64,000 nt of DNA from Paraburkholderia panacisoli (GCF_008369935.1 NZ_VTUZ01000009.1:124001-188000); one strand, 5' to 3'; counted from the first letter of the stretch, positions 43,666 through 53,099 are shown. Translations and numbers: made by a program. Notes: a model not told the origin generated them from the letters alone.

Positions 43666-44642
43666 GCGGGCTGCGTTACTGGTATGCGGAAAATCGCGGG
43701 GCGACGTTCGCGTTCGGCCTGTTCGTGCTGATGTTCGCGATCTACCTTTTCAACTATCCGTCGACGTTGTCGGCAAACGTGTTTCAGACGGCGGCGAACA
43801 AGGCGGTACTGCTCGCGCTGGTGTCGATGGGCCAGGCGCTCGTCGTTCTGACGGCGGGCATCGACCTGTCGATCGGCATGACGCTCGTGCTGACGAATTG
43901 CATTGGATCCTGGATCGTCACGGGTGACGCGCTGCACAGCGCGCTCGGCATCGCCGGTGTGCTCGCGGCCGGCGCGCTGTGCGGCGCGCTCAACGGCGTA
44001 ATCATCATTTACGGCCGTCTGCAGCCGATCGTGACGACGATCGCGACGGGCGCCGTATTTTACGGACTGGCGCTGCTGCTGCGCCCGGTTCCCGGCGGAT
44101 CGATCAACGAAGACCTCGCCGACGCACTGACCGGCAAGGTCGCCGGCGTGGTGCCCGCGAGTCTGCTGATTCTGCTCGCAGCCGTGGTGATCATCTGGAT
44201 TCCTTTCAAACGTTCGGCGATCGGGCGCGCTGCGTACGCGACCGGCTCGTCCGAATCCGCAGCCTTCCTGTCCGGCATGCCGATCCTGCGCGCCAAGTTC
44301 GCGAGCTATACGCTGGCCGGCCTGCTCGCCGCGATCGGCGGCCTCTTTCTGACGTTCTTCACGGACACTGGAGAGGCGAGCCTCGGCAGCGCCAACTCCT
44401 ATACGCTGTTTTCGATCGCCGCCGTCGTGATCGGCGGCGTGTCGCTGCTCGGCGGCAAGGGCAGCGCGATCGGCGCGATCTTCGGCGCATTCGCATTCCG
44501 CTCTATCGGCGACCTGCTGTTCGTGTTCAACGTCGATGCGCTGTGGCAGCCGCTGTTCCAGGGTGTGATTCTGCTGCTCGCTGTCTCGATCGGCGCGTGC
44601 GGGCTGTTCAGGGTGCGCAACCGTCTGGAATGGTTCCAATGA
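43662..44642 (+). CDS. sugar ABC transporter permease 1
   Basis: 326 residues, eight to ten hydrophobic helices, with the BPD_transp_2 signature GQALVVLTAGIDLSIGMTLVLTN and AIGGLFLTFFTDTGEASLG...VVIGGVSLLGGKGS. It overlaps both neighbours by ATGA, so the operon is translationally coupled. It forms the membrane channel with the permease at 44639. Confidence 0.88.
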   Translation: MSGLRYWYAENRGATFAFGLFVLMFAIYLFNYPSTLSANVFQTAANKAVLLALVSMGQALVVLTAGIDLSIGMTLVLTNCIGSWIVTGDALHSALGIAGVLAAGALCGALNGVIIIYGRLQPIVTTIATGAVFYGLALLLRPVPGGSINEDLADALTGKVAGVVPASLLILLAAVVIIWIPFKRSAIGRAAYATGSSESAAFLSGMPILRAKFASYTLAGLLAAIGGLFLTFFTDTGEASLGSANSYTLFSIAAVVIGGVSLLGGKGSAIGAIFGAFAFRSIGDLLFVFNVDALWQPLFQGVILLLAVSIGACGLFRVRNRLEWFQ

Positions 44643-45625
44643 GCGGCGTTTCCGCAACCGGCCGGACCACGTTCGTGTCGAGGCTCACGCGCAAAATCGA
44701 CCGGCCGATCGTTATCGCGTTCGCGTGCATCGTCGCGCTGCTGCTCGTCGGCGGGATGTTTTCCCGGAGCTTCATGTCGCCGGAGTACATCCTGCTGCAG
44801 CTGAAGGTCGGTGCCTTCCTTGGCATCATCGCGACCGGCCTGATGATGGTGATACTGCTCGGCCACATCGACCTGTCGCTGCCGTGGACGATCACGGTCG
44901 GCGCGATGATGGCGTGCGCCGTCGCGGGGCACGGCGAACTTGGGGCCATCCTCGCGATTCCAGTCGGGATCGGTTGCGGCGTGCTGATCGGCATCGTCAA
45001 CGGCATCCTCGTCGCGCTCCTGCGCATTCCGTCGATGATCGCGACGCTCGCGACCAATGCGGTCGCGCAGGGCATCATGATCGTCTACACGGGGGGATCG
45101 TCGCCACAGGATTCCGCGCCACATGTGATGCGATGGCTCGCGGCGGGCTGGCTCGTACCGGGCGTGCCGAATGCCGTCGCGCTGTGGGTGCTGATCGGCG
45201 GCGCCACGATGTTCCTGCTGTCGCGCACGACCTTCGGCCGCACGCTGTACGCGATCGGCAACACTGAGCGCGCGGCATATCTCTCCGGCATCGATACGCG
45301 GCTCGTCACAGTGGCCGCGTTCGCCGTGTGCAGCGCGTTCGCGGCGTTCGGCGGCGTACTGCTCGCGGGTTATGCGTCGAAGGCGGCGCAGTCGATGGGC
45401 GATGCTTACCTGTTGCCGGCGATCGCGGCGGTCGTGCTCGGCGGCACGTCGATTCTGGGCGGCCGGGGTTCGTACCTCGGCACCGTGGCTGGCGCGATCC
45501 TCATCACGCTGCTGCAGTCGATCCTCTCGGTCGCACAGATGCCGGAGGCGGGGCGCCAGATCATCTACGGCGTGGTGATCGCGGCGATGCTGCTGCTGTA
45601 TGGGCGCAGCAAGCGGGAGGTGTAG
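44639..45625 (+). CDS. sugar ABC transporter permease 2
   Basis: 328 residues, the same family as the preceding permease (GLMMVILLGHIDLSLPWTITVGAMM; VVLGGTSILGGRGSYLGTVAGA). Two different permeases, rather than a homodimer, is a common variant of CUT2 transporters. The start ATG overlaps the previous stop. The group II intron/RIT mobile element begins within about 150-200 bases downstream. Confidence 0.88.
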   Translation: MSGVSATGRTTFVSRLTRKIDRPIVIAFACIVALLLVGGMFSRSFMSPEYILLQLKVGAFLGIIATGLMMVILLGHIDLSLPWTITVGAMMACAVAGHGELGAILAIPVGIGCGVLIGIVNGILVALLRIPSMIATLATNAVAQGIMIVYTGGSSPQDSAPHVMRWLAAGWLVPGVPNAVALWVLIGGATMFLLSRTTFGRTLYAIGNTERAAYLSGIDTRLVTVAAFAVCSAFAAFGGVLLAGYASKAAQSMGDAYLLPAIAAVVLGGTSILGGRGSYLGTVAGAILITLLQSILSVAQMPEAGRQIIYGVVIAAMLLLYGRSKREV

Positions 45626-45759
45626 GTTTCGAGGTTGACCAGCCGATTTGAAAACGGTTGGAGCGGCGGCGTTGGATGACCGCAACTGGCCGCCGGTCGC
45701 TGCCTGGTGCGAGGGGCAGGTCAGGCAAGTGATTCGAAGTGCGGCGAGCGCCCGCACAC

Positions 45760-45898
45760 GGTAGAGTCGAGGAGTGGCGCGGTAGCAGTAGGTTCGGCTT
45801 GTCTGTTGCCGCCTCTTTCGTCTGGCGGTGCCCTAATAGCCTAGCCCTAACCCCGTTTCCACACCCCGCTCATCGAACCCAGCGTGCAGATCTCCCGC
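45760..45898 (-). mobile_element. group II intron, 3' part (rest of domain V and domain VI), separated by RIT
   Basis: On the minus strand, 45898 to 45875 gives GGGAGATCTGCACG followed by CTGGGTTC. This is the loop and 3' strand of a domain V hairpin whose 5' strand (GAGCCCAGTGCG) lies at 49332-49321 beyond the RIT element. It is followed by GATGAGCGGGG, a domain VI-like continuation. The intron 3' boundary is not placed exactly and 45760 is only a lower bound. Confidence 0.7.
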
Positions 45899-45921
45899 GA
45901 CAAATGAGTTCGATCACATTT

Positions 45922-45958
45922 AGTGCGATATGTGGTGCTCGCTCAAATGTGGTCTTGC
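45922..45958 (+). repeat. RIT left terminal inverted repeat
   Basis: 37 bp beginning AGTGCGATATGTGGTGCTCG, the exact reverse complement of 49290-49326. Confidence 0.93.
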
Positions 45959-46062
45959 TGGGACGGGACGAGGTTCGTCAGCGGTGTATGTCCTATCGAA
46001 GGCCACATAAATTAGCGCCGGAGTAGCGTCGGAGATCCGAAGGATAACTCGGAGATCCAATC

Positions 46063-47310
46063 ATGTTCGGTACGTTATTTCATTACCCTCGTGTACTGGC
46101 TCGTCATCGCAATGGTCCATCGGCCGATGATCGAGAACGCTATCTGTCCCACTGCGCACAAGGTGGCGCAGCCCGTTCAACGCTGTTGGGCCTTGCACCT
46201 GAGCTCCTTGCTATTTCGCGGCGTATCGCGCTCGACAACGGGCGATTGATTCCGTCTGCGGAGGTCGAGACGGCAGCCGATCGCTGGGTTCGTTACCAGC
46301 GACGACATCAACGAATCCTGACGGGAAGGTTCTCGCGCGAACGGTTTATTCAGACCGCTACGGCCTGGCTTCGCTTCCTGGGACGACTGCAGGAGCAACA
46401 ACCTGCAACGCCGCCATTCGCCGATCTGGTTCAACGGTTCGACAGCTACTTGCGCGAGGAGCGCGGTCTGTCGTCACACACGATCCACAATCGATGCTGG
46501 CACGCTCAAGCGTTTCTGTGCTGGCTCAGCGAGCAAGGAAGCAACATCGGCGAGATGCGACTCGAACAGGTCGACGCTTTTTTTGCGCTAAGACGATTGC
46601 AAGGCTGGTCCCGGGTATCGTTGGCTAGCCTTGCCGGCGCGCTGCGAAGTTTCTTCCGCTACGCCGGTGAGCAAACGTGGTGCTCGAAGAACCTGGCCGG
46701 CGGTATCGAAGGACCTCGTCTGTTCAGCCACGAGACGCTTCCAGCCGGGCCCAGGTGGGAAGACGTGCAGCGACTCATTCACAGCACCGATACGGACAAT
46801 CCACACGATATCCGGGATCGCGCCATTCTGTTGCTCCTGGCGGTCTACGGGTTGAGAAGGGGTGAAGTCGTTGCCCTGACGCTGGACGATGTGGACTGGG
46901 AACATGACCTCCTTCACATCAACCGTCCAAAGCAGCGGAGCAAACAGGACTACCCGCTTACGGCCGAGGTAGGTGAAGCAATTCTTCGGTATCTCGAACA
47001 GGTGCGGCCTCACATTGCATTGCGCTCACTGTTTCTCACTATAAGGGCCCCGTTCCGCCCACTCGCGTCCACGAGTCTGCACTACCTGGTCAGCCGACGA
47101 TTGCGGGTTCTGAACATCAGTTGCCGTCGTGGCGGGCCACATTCACTTCGACACGCTTGCGCGACCCGCCTGGTGGCTGAGGGATTCTCACTCAAGGAAA
47201 TCGGTGACCACCTGGGTCACCGCAGCACCTATGCAACGCGCACCTACGCCAAGGTCGATCTGGCTGGCCTGAGGCAGGTTGCGGACTTTGCCCTGGGAGA
47301 CTTGCTATGA
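46063..47310 (+). CDS. RIT tyrosine recombinase A
   Basis: 415 residues. After an N-terminal extension and SAM-like core-binding domain (about 120-215), the catalytic domain carries Arg in YGLRRGEVVALTLDD, HSLRHACATRL, LGHRSTYATRTYAKVD, giving the R...HxxR...H...Y set of tyrosine integrases. It is the first gene of the trio; its stop overlaps the next ATG. CGGAG is nine bases before the ATG. RIT proteins are thought to act together on element ends. Confidence 0.9.
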   Translation: MFGTLFHYPRVLARHRNGPSADDRERYLSHCAQGGAARSTLLGLAPELLAISRRIALDNGRLIPSAEVETAADRWVRYQRRHQRILTGRFSRERFIQTATAWLRFLGRLQEQQPATPPFADLVQRFDSYLREERGLSSHTIHNRCWHAQAFLCWLSEQGSNIGEMRLEQVDAFFALRRLQGWSRVSLASLAGALRSFFRYAGEQTWCSKNLAGGIEGPRLFSHETLPAGPRWEDVQRLIHSTDTDNPHDIRDRAILLLLAVYGLRRGEVVALTLDDVDWEHDLLHINRPKQRSKQDYPLTAEVGEAILRYLEQVRPHIALRSLFLTIRAPFRPLASTSLHYLVSRRLRVLNISCRRGGPHSLRHACATRLVAEGFSLKEIGDHLGHRSTYATRTYAKVDLAGLRQVADFALGDLL

Positions 47311-48242
47311 AACTGACTGAAGCGGTCGCCGCGTACGTGGCCTACAAACTGTCACTGGGGATGCGCTTTGCTACTGAGGCACGTACCTTGAAGTCCTTTT
47401 ATCGAACGCTCGGCGACATCGACATGCGCGACGTCGACGCCGATCGTGTCCATGCGTTTCTTGGCGGCAATGGTCCCATTACGGCTTTCTGGCATCGCAA
47501 GCTCAGCGCGCTGCGCGGCTTCTACCGCTTTGCCATTGCTCGCGGCTACACCACCAGTTCGCCATTGCCCTTAACGGTACCAGAGGAACCCCGAACCTTC
47601 GTGCCGTACATCTATTCGCGAGACGAGATGAAGCGTCTACTGGCGGCGACGGCGGATCGTGAGCGCTGCAATCTGTCGTCGCTAACCTGCCGGACGCTCC
47701 TGCTGCTCCTCTATGGCACCGGCCTTCGCATCGGCGAGGCTGTCGGTCTGAATCTGGCGGATGTGGATCTGGACTCTGGGATCCTGTGCATCCGTGAATC
47801 CAAGTTCTACAGGACACGGCTGGTGCCGACCGGACCAGATCTGACATCGGTGCTGGTTCAGTATGCCGCCGAACGCAACAAATGGCCGCCGTTCAACCCC
47901 GACGCTGCCTTCCTGTTGACGAATCGCGGACAGCGCCTGTCCAGAGCCGGCGCCGAGTATGCCTTCAAACAATCGCGTGAACGCGCACAGGTACGTCGTG
48001 ACGATGGTGCGCGGTATCAGCCACGGCTTCATGACATTCGGCACACGTATTCGGTTACCCGGTTAGTCACCTGGTATAGCGAAGGTGCCGATGTACAACG
48101 CCTGCTGCCTCAGCTGGCAACCTATCTTGGTCACGTGCATATTGGCGCCACCCAGCACTACCTGACTATGACGCCAGAGTTGCTTCGGCAGGCGAGCTTA
48201 CGGTTCGAGCGCTACGCCCGGGGAGGCGACGATCATGCGTGA
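47307..48242 (+). CDS. RIT tyrosine recombinase B
   Basis: 311 residues, the shortest of the trio, as usual for RIT elements. Catalytic motifs are GTGLRIGEAVGLNLADVD, HDIRHTYSVTRL, LGHVHIGATQHYLTMTPE. The ATGA overlap with gene A and an 8-base overlap with gene C indicate strict translational coupling. Confidence 0.9.
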   Translation: MKLTEAVAAYVAYKLSLGMRFATEARTLKSFYRTLGDIDMRDVDADRVHAFLGGNGPITAFWHRKLSALRGFYRFAIARGYTTSSPLPLTVPEEPRTFVPYIYSRDEMKRLLAATADRERCNLSSLTCRTLLLLLYGTGLRIGEAVGLNLADVDLDSGILCIRESKFYRTRLVPTGPDLTSVLVQYAAERNKWPPFNPDAAFLLTNRGQRLSRAGAEYAFKQSRERAQVRRDDGARYQPRLHDIRHTYSVTRLVTWYSEGADVQRLLPQLATYLGHVHIGATQHYLTMTPELLRQASLRFERYARGGDDHA

Positions 48243-49230
48243 CACAACGCTTCTTGGACCTTGGGTCCGCCGCTTCCTGCTCGAGCACCTGATCAGCGAG
48301 CGGAACCTCGCTCGCAACACCCAGCAGAGCTACCGCGACACGCTGTGCCAACTGATCCCTTTCGTTTCGGGTCGGGTCCACAAACCGGTCGACCGGCTGG
48401 CGATGACAGATGTGTCGGCCGAGATCGTCCGGGACTTCCTGTTAGACATCGAAGTCTCTCGCGGCTGCAGCGTCGCGACGCGGAATCAGCGCCTGGCTGC
48501 TATCCATGCTATGGCTCGCTTCGTTGGCGAGCACAGCCCGGAACATATCCAATGGTGTACCCAGCTACGCTGCATCCCCTACAAGAGGACTACAAGAGCG
48601 GTGGTGCCCTATCTCGACAAGCCTGAAATGGATGCGCTGCTCGCCTGTCCTGATCGACGCACAGTTCAAGGTCGCCGTGACTACGCCCTGTTGCTGTTTC
48701 TCTACAATGCGGGTGCGCGGGCGGACGAGGCGGCCCACCTGACCATCGGCAACGTCGATGCGATCTCCAGCAGCGTGAGCATTCTCGGCAAGGGTCGAAA
48801 ACGGCGCCAGTGTCCGCTATGGCCCGACACCGTGCAAGAGTTGTGCAACCTCGCCGGCCAACGTCCACCGCAGGAACGGGTATTCCTCAATCGCTGTGGA
48901 CAACCCCTGACGCGTTTCGGCATTCACGCGGTGGTAGAGCGTTACGCTGTCAAGGCGCGAGCCAATATGCCCTCGCTTGCATCCAAGCGCGTGAGCCCGC
49001 ACAGCATTAGACATTCAACGGCGACCCACCTGCTTCGATCCGGCGTCGATATCAACACCGTACGGGCGTGGCTTGGTCATGTCTCCGTCGATACGACCAA
49101 CGTTTACGCCGAAATTGATCTGGAGATGAAGGCCAACGCCCTGGCGCGGCTTACTATCCCCAGCGATCGAAAGGCGAACAGGCGGTGGACCAAGGATCCC
49201 GCGCTGATGGCATTTCTGCGGTCCTTGTAG
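48235..49230 (+). CDS. RIT tyrosine recombinase C
   Basis: 331 residues of XerC/D-like layout: core-binding domain (12-110) and catalytic domain with NAGARADEAAHLTIGNVD, HSIRHSTATHLLRSGVDINTVRAWLGH, TTNVYAEIDLEMK. It ends 59 bases before the right inverted repeat. Confidence 0.9.
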   Translation: MRDTTLLGPWVRRFLLEHLISERNLARNTQQSYRDTLCQLIPFVSGRVHKPVDRLAMTDVSAEIVRDFLLDIEVSRGCSVATRNQRLAAIHAMARFVGEHSPEHIQWCTQLRCIPYKRTTRAVVPYLDKPEMDALLACPDRRTVQGRRDYALLLFLYNAGARADEAAHLTIGNVDAISSSVSILGKGRKRRQCPLWPDTVQELCNLAGQRPPQERVFLNRCGQPLTRFGIHAVVERYAVKARANMPSLASKRVSPHSIRHSTATHLLRSGVDINTVRAWLGHVSVDTTNVYAEIDLEMKANALARLTIPSDRKANRRWTKDPALMAFLRSL

Positions 49231-49289
49231 GAGGTTTTTTATGTGGCGTTCAGCCGGCGGGATCCCGTAAGGATCGCGGCTCGGGCGCC

Positions 49290-49326
49290 GCAAGACCACA
49301 TTTGAGCGAGCACCACATATCGCACT
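49290..49326 (-). repeat. RIT right terminal inverted repeat
   Basis: 37 bp, the exact reverse complement of 45922-45958. Its outer six bases double as part of the group II intron domain V 5' strand. Confidence 0.93.
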
Positions 49327-51170
49327 GGGCTCTCGGACAAGACCTCACGCCTTCACACACGCCAGGCTACGCCCCCACGTGCGCTCAGACGTACGAGACC
49401 GAAGTACCCGTAGAGATGCGGGGATGGATAAGTCCCGCCCCTGCGACGTCTGAGCTTGTACTTGTTGCGTAGCCACCGGCGCAACCGCGTCGCGGTGTAG
49501 CTGTCGATTGCTCGGTATGCCCGGCTGACGCTTCCTACCTCGAAGTAATTCGCCCAGCCGCGCAACGTGCGGTTCAACTTGCCCACCAACTCCGTGGTCT
49601 CTTGCCATACCGTCCTGAGGGCGGTCATTGCATGAATCTTTTCGACCATGCGCCGGATACTCTTCTTCGACGGCTTCATGCCCATACGGGCCTGACCAGT
49701 CGTTGCGGAGTACATTCGCCCAAACGTAAAACCCAGGAAGTCGAACTCACCTTCTGGCACCTTGCAGATTCGTGTCTTCTCCTCGTTGACCGTCAGCTTC
49801 AGCTTGCTCATTATCTCGCGCAGTTTCCGCAACGCCTCTTCGGCCTTGCCTCGCTTGCACAGGATCACGAGATCGTCTGCGTAGGTCACTATTCGACTGC
49901 CAAGACTGCGCTGAAGCCCGAGCTTCTTCCACGCCAGCACGAACCGGCGCATGTAAATATTCGCCAGCAGTGGTGAGATGGGGGAGCCCTGTGGAATCCC
50001 GCGCCGACTGTCTCGAGCCTCCGTCGTCCGTTTCTGCCGGCCTCGGTCATCGGTTTCTTCAACGGGGCATTCCAGCCACATCCTTATCAGATGCAGCACG
50101 CGCCGATCGACGATGCGTCGCGCGAGCGACAGCATCAGTTCGGCGTGGGGAATACTTCCGAAGTAGTCCGCGAGGTCGGCGTCAACCACATCCGTTTGCC
50201 CTCGATGCAGCCGCTCCTCCACCTCGATTACCGCTTGCTGGGCGTTACGGCCCGGGCGGTAAGCGTACTGCTCCGGTGGAAGGTCCGCTTCGAAGATCGG
50301 TTCGAGCACCAGCATCGCTGCCGTCATGCACACCCGATCCCGCAAGGTCGAGATACCCAATGGCCTCAGCTTGCCGTTGGCCTTCGGGATAAACACTCTT
50401 CTGATAGGGTCCGGTCGGTAAGTCTCCTGCCTGAGCGCAAGCGCCAGTTCGCCGAGCCACTTCTGCACCCCGTACGCTTCGACCTCCGCGAAGTCCTGTC
50501 GATCGACACCCGGTGCGCCCTTGTTCGAACGACACTGTGCGTACGCATGCGCCAGCACATCCTCGCGATAAATCTTGTCGTACAGCGCGTAGAAGCGATA
50601 CCCGGCTTCTGCCTTCGCTTTCGCGTGTAACGCCATCTGCAGCTTCTGAACACGAATCGGAGTTAATAGGTTGCCCAATCTCCACGTCCTCACTACGTAT
50701 TGCGTCTGTCTTGAACTGAGGCCCCTTCCCTCCACCGGCATTACCCGGCTTCACCAGTACTACGGGCCTCTCCGTCATCCCAAGGCGCCCGGCCTGACCC
50801 TCGCGGGCGTCCGGTTGGTCATCCCTGACCACGCCGAGGGACTTCCCGTGTTGCGTACGCTTTCCTTGTGTACATGCTGTCGCCACTACCCCGGCGCAGC
50901 GACTGGGCGTCCAGCCTGCTCATTCACCCAGTCGTATCAGCCTTCCCCGATAGGGTTGCCGGGTCGGCCTGCGCATCGTCCTTTTCGAGGTTTGCTCGGC
51001 GTTCACTCGCATTACGGCCTGCACACTCGCGCTGTCACCTATTCGTGACACGCATTACCAGAGGCTTCAGCCACTTCGTTACCTCCATGACTGCTCCAGT
51101 TGCTTCCGGCTGGAGCGATTGCCGGGCGGGGCTTGCACCCGCTGGAAAGCGCCGCCTTTTCACGGCGCAC
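49321..51170 (-). mobile_element. group II intron, 5' part with reverse transcriptase gene
   Basis: The minus strand from 51170 begins GTGCGCCGTG, which fits the GUGYG 5' end of group II introns. A long structured leader (domains I-III) and the reverse transcriptase frame (50741-49353) follow. Domain V starts with GAGCCCAGTGCG at 49332 and breaks at the RIT border. The 5' end lies about 95 bases downstream of the MFS gene at 51267. Confidence 0.8.
49353..50741 (-). CDS. ltrA: group II intron reverse transcriptase/maturase
   Basis: 462 residues. Reverse transcriptase blocks are clear: FIPKANGKLRPLGISTLRDRV, DADLADYFGSIPH, RGIPQGSPISPLLANIYM and the catalytic YADD (287-290). The maturase X domain follows (GWANYFEVGSVSRAYRAIDSYT). 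There is no HNH endonuclease domain. It ends FGLVRLSARGGVAWRV; a one-base shift would give SERTWGRSLACVKA before the next stop, closer to the usual family ending, so a late frameshift is possible. Because domain V is split by RIT, the enzyme may be made but its own intron should not splice. Confidence 0.88.
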   Translation of the reverse strand: MPVEGRGLSSRQTQYVVRTWRLGNLLTPIRVQKLQMALHAKAKAEAGYRFYALYDKIYREDVLAHAYAQCRSNKGAPGVDRQDFAEVEAYGVQKWLGELALALRQETYRPDPIRRVFIPKANGKLRPLGISTLRDRVCMTAAMLVLEPIFEADLPPEQYAYRPGRNAQQAVIEVEERLHRGQTDVVDADLADYFGSIPHAELMLSLARRIVDRRVLHLIRMWLECPVEETDDRGRQKRTTEARDSRRGIPQGSPISPLLANIYMRRFVLAWKKLGLQRSLGSRIVTYADDLVILCKRGKAEEALRKLREIMSKLKLTVNEEKTRICKVPEGEFDFLGFTFGRMYSATTGQARMGMKPSKKSIRRMVEKIHAMTALRTVWQETTELVGKLNRTLRGWANYFEVGSVSRAYRAIDSYTATRLRRWLRNKYKLRRRRGGTYPSPHLYGYFGLVRLSARGGVAWRV

Positions 51171-51266
51171 ACCCAACTCAGACGTTCCTGTCCTCGCAAT
51201 CAACGCTCGCGCCGTCGAAGGACTGCCTTCACGAGACGGTGAAGCGCGCGAAGTGACTGGCCGCGA

Positions 51267-52511
51267 TCAATACACCTTGAAGCTTTCAGTGCGAGCCATC
51301 AATGCCAGTCCGATAATGGCAATACCCCCGAAGAGCGCTGGCAGCAGGAAGACATTGGGAAGGTCCAACAAAGCGACCCCGAAACCGCCCGTGACGCCTC
51401 CTAACGCCGAGGCGAGAGCCGTCGAGCTCATGAAGATTGCAGACGCCGTCGCTACTGCGTTGGGAAGCAGGCGTTGAGCAACGATGATGCCCAGAACCAT
51501 AAATATGCCCCAAACACCGCCCATGAGGATCTGTCCAGCGAACATTCCCGCTGCGGACGACCACAGCGCAAAGCAAAGATTCGCAAATACCCCCATCGCG
51601 GCCGCGATACACATCAACCACACGTTGCCAAGCTTGCGGCCCAGCCCGATGCTGAACGGCATGATGAGTAACTCGATGAATGGCTGTATCCCGATGACCG
51701 CTCCCCGTACGGCCGGACTTAGCTTGAGCTGTTCTTCCATGTAGATCAGCAGGTATCCGTACTTCACCGGTTCTCCGGCGTAGACCAGGACGAAGAGTCC
51801 TGTGAAGGTCAGCAGTGGAAGCATGGCACGTAGGCTGGAGTGACGCGCGGGCTCACTCGCCGACTCCGGCCTGAGCTTGACGGTTGGGTTCAGGGTTCCC
51901 AGAGGTGCGATCTGTAGAAGCATGCAGAGGGCGGTCATCCAGAGCATGGGGCGCAGGCCATAGGCAGCCGCCACCCACGCTCCCAAGACAGGCCCGACGA
52001 TCCATCCGCCGGTAAGCGCCATGCGGATGATGGCAACTACACTTTCATTTGCGTCGTCGGGCCTTTCGCTGAGTTCATCGTGGACAGCCGCAAAAATTTG
52101 CGAGGCGGTAGCGCCGGAAACGGCCAGCAAAGCGACGGCGATGATGAAGGGCATCCAGACCGAAGTAGAGAGGGCCAGCCCCGCCCAGCCCAGAAAGCCC
52201 GCCACAGCACACATGCGAAAAAGACCGAGGCGATTGCCTGTGTGATCGGAGTAGCGGCCGACAAAATACCCCGCGACTGGAGCTGCAAGGCTGGTCAAGT
52301 AATAGAATCCCGCCAACGGCAGCGAGGCGCCGAGTTCCTTCACCAGGAACAGAACGATCTGTGGTGCAGCCGCTGACGTGCCGAGACCCGACAGAAACAT
52401 TGCAATCGTTGCGCCGAGAAAAAACCTCGTAGCCGCAACTTGACGCAATGCAGATTTACTACCAGTTCGGTCAGGCATCGCGACAGATTGACTACCGCTT
52501 TGGTCAGACAT
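51267..52511 (-). CDS. MFS sugar-efflux-type transporter (SetA-like)
   Basis: 414 residues from the ATG at 52511; the frame is open to about 52598, so a longer N-terminus is possible. Twelve helices with LAAPVAGYFVGRYSDHTGNRLGLFRMC and ALTGGWIVGPVLGAWVAAAYGLRPML fit the Set-family sugar/drug exporters. The central loop is Glu/Arg-rich. It stands alone between IS remnants and the group II intron. No regulator is adjacent. Confidence 0.78.
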   Translation of the reverse strand: MSDQSGSQSVAMPDRTGSKSALRQVAATRFFLGATIAMFLSGLGTSAAAPQIVLFLVKELGASLPLAGFYYLTSLAAPVAGYFVGRYSDHTGNRLGLFRMCAVAGFLGWAGLALSTSVWMPFIIAVALLAVSGATASQIFAAVHDELSERPDDANESVVAIIRMALTGGWIVGPVLGAWVAAAYGLRPMLWMTALCMLLQIAPLGTLNPTVKLRPESASEPARHSSLRAMLPLLTFTGLFVLVYAGEPVKYGYLLIYMEEQLKLSPAVRGAVIGIQPFIELLIMPFSIGLGRKLGNVWLMCIAAAMGVFANLCFALWSSAAGMFAGQILMGGVWGIFMVLGIIVAQRLLPNAVATASAIFMSSTALASALGGVTGGFGVALLDLPNVFLLPALFGGIAIIGLALMARTESFKVY

Positions 52512-52747
52512 CGTGAAATGAACCCCTTGGTTATGTTCCTGAACTGGTTCGGCAGCGACGGTCGATTCGGTGAGCACGCTGGAGATTATCGCAACCACCT
52601 CTCGATTGCTATGGTCAGGTCGAACTGGTCACTTAGAAACCAAGGGCCCCGGCTTCAAATTGGAAACGCTTGAGCTGTGTGATTCGCAGACATCGTTTCA
52701 ACTAAAATGAAACGATAGACCGTGAGATTGCGACTCGATTACGGTGG

Positions 52748-53077
52748 GTGTCGATGTATCACGAGACCAGCAACGCCGGTCTCGTATGCGCGCAGTGTGG
52801 CGTCTCAAGACCGACGCTTCGTCGATGGACCGGCGAATCGAGGAGTGGCAGTTCGACTACAACGGGCGCCGCCCGCACGGAGACACCCGTTGACCGAATC
52901 GCAGAAGTGGGCGAAATCACGCCTCTTACCGAGCAGGTCGAAAGTGCCTACGACAAGCGGAAGGAGCGAATTCGGCACCGCGACTGGCGAGTCGACAAGA
53001 CCCTTGCCGAACATCATCGGCGTGTGCTTGAGCTCGCCAAGAAAACGACGATCAAGAAACTGAAACGACGTCTGTGA
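52748..53077 (+). pseudogene. IS481-like transposase, internally deleted
   Basis: The frame starts MSMYHETSNAGLVCAQCGVSRPTLRRW, a transposase helix-turn-helix N-terminus. In a neighbouring frame FDYNGRRPHGDTR gives the C-terminal integrase-core block, and the frame ends VESAYDKRKERIRHRDWRVD...KLKRRL. The catalytic middle is gone, so N- and C-termini are fused by a deletion. The family call rests on these two ends. Confidence 0.55.
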
Positions 53078-53099
53078 ATCGCACGCCTCATGACGCTCG

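Larger units (their letters stand above)
45897..49326 (+). mobile_element. RIT element (recombinase in trio)
   Basis: Three overlapping tyrosine-recombinase genes in one direction lie between perfect 37-bp terminal inverted repeats (45922-45958 and 49290-49326). This is the layout of RIT elements known from Burkholderiales. The left boundary probably extends to about 45897, because intron sequence resumes there; the right boundary falls between 49320 and 49326, where the repeat's AGTGCG is shared with intron domain V. All three reading frames are intact, so the element may be active. Confidence 0.88.
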
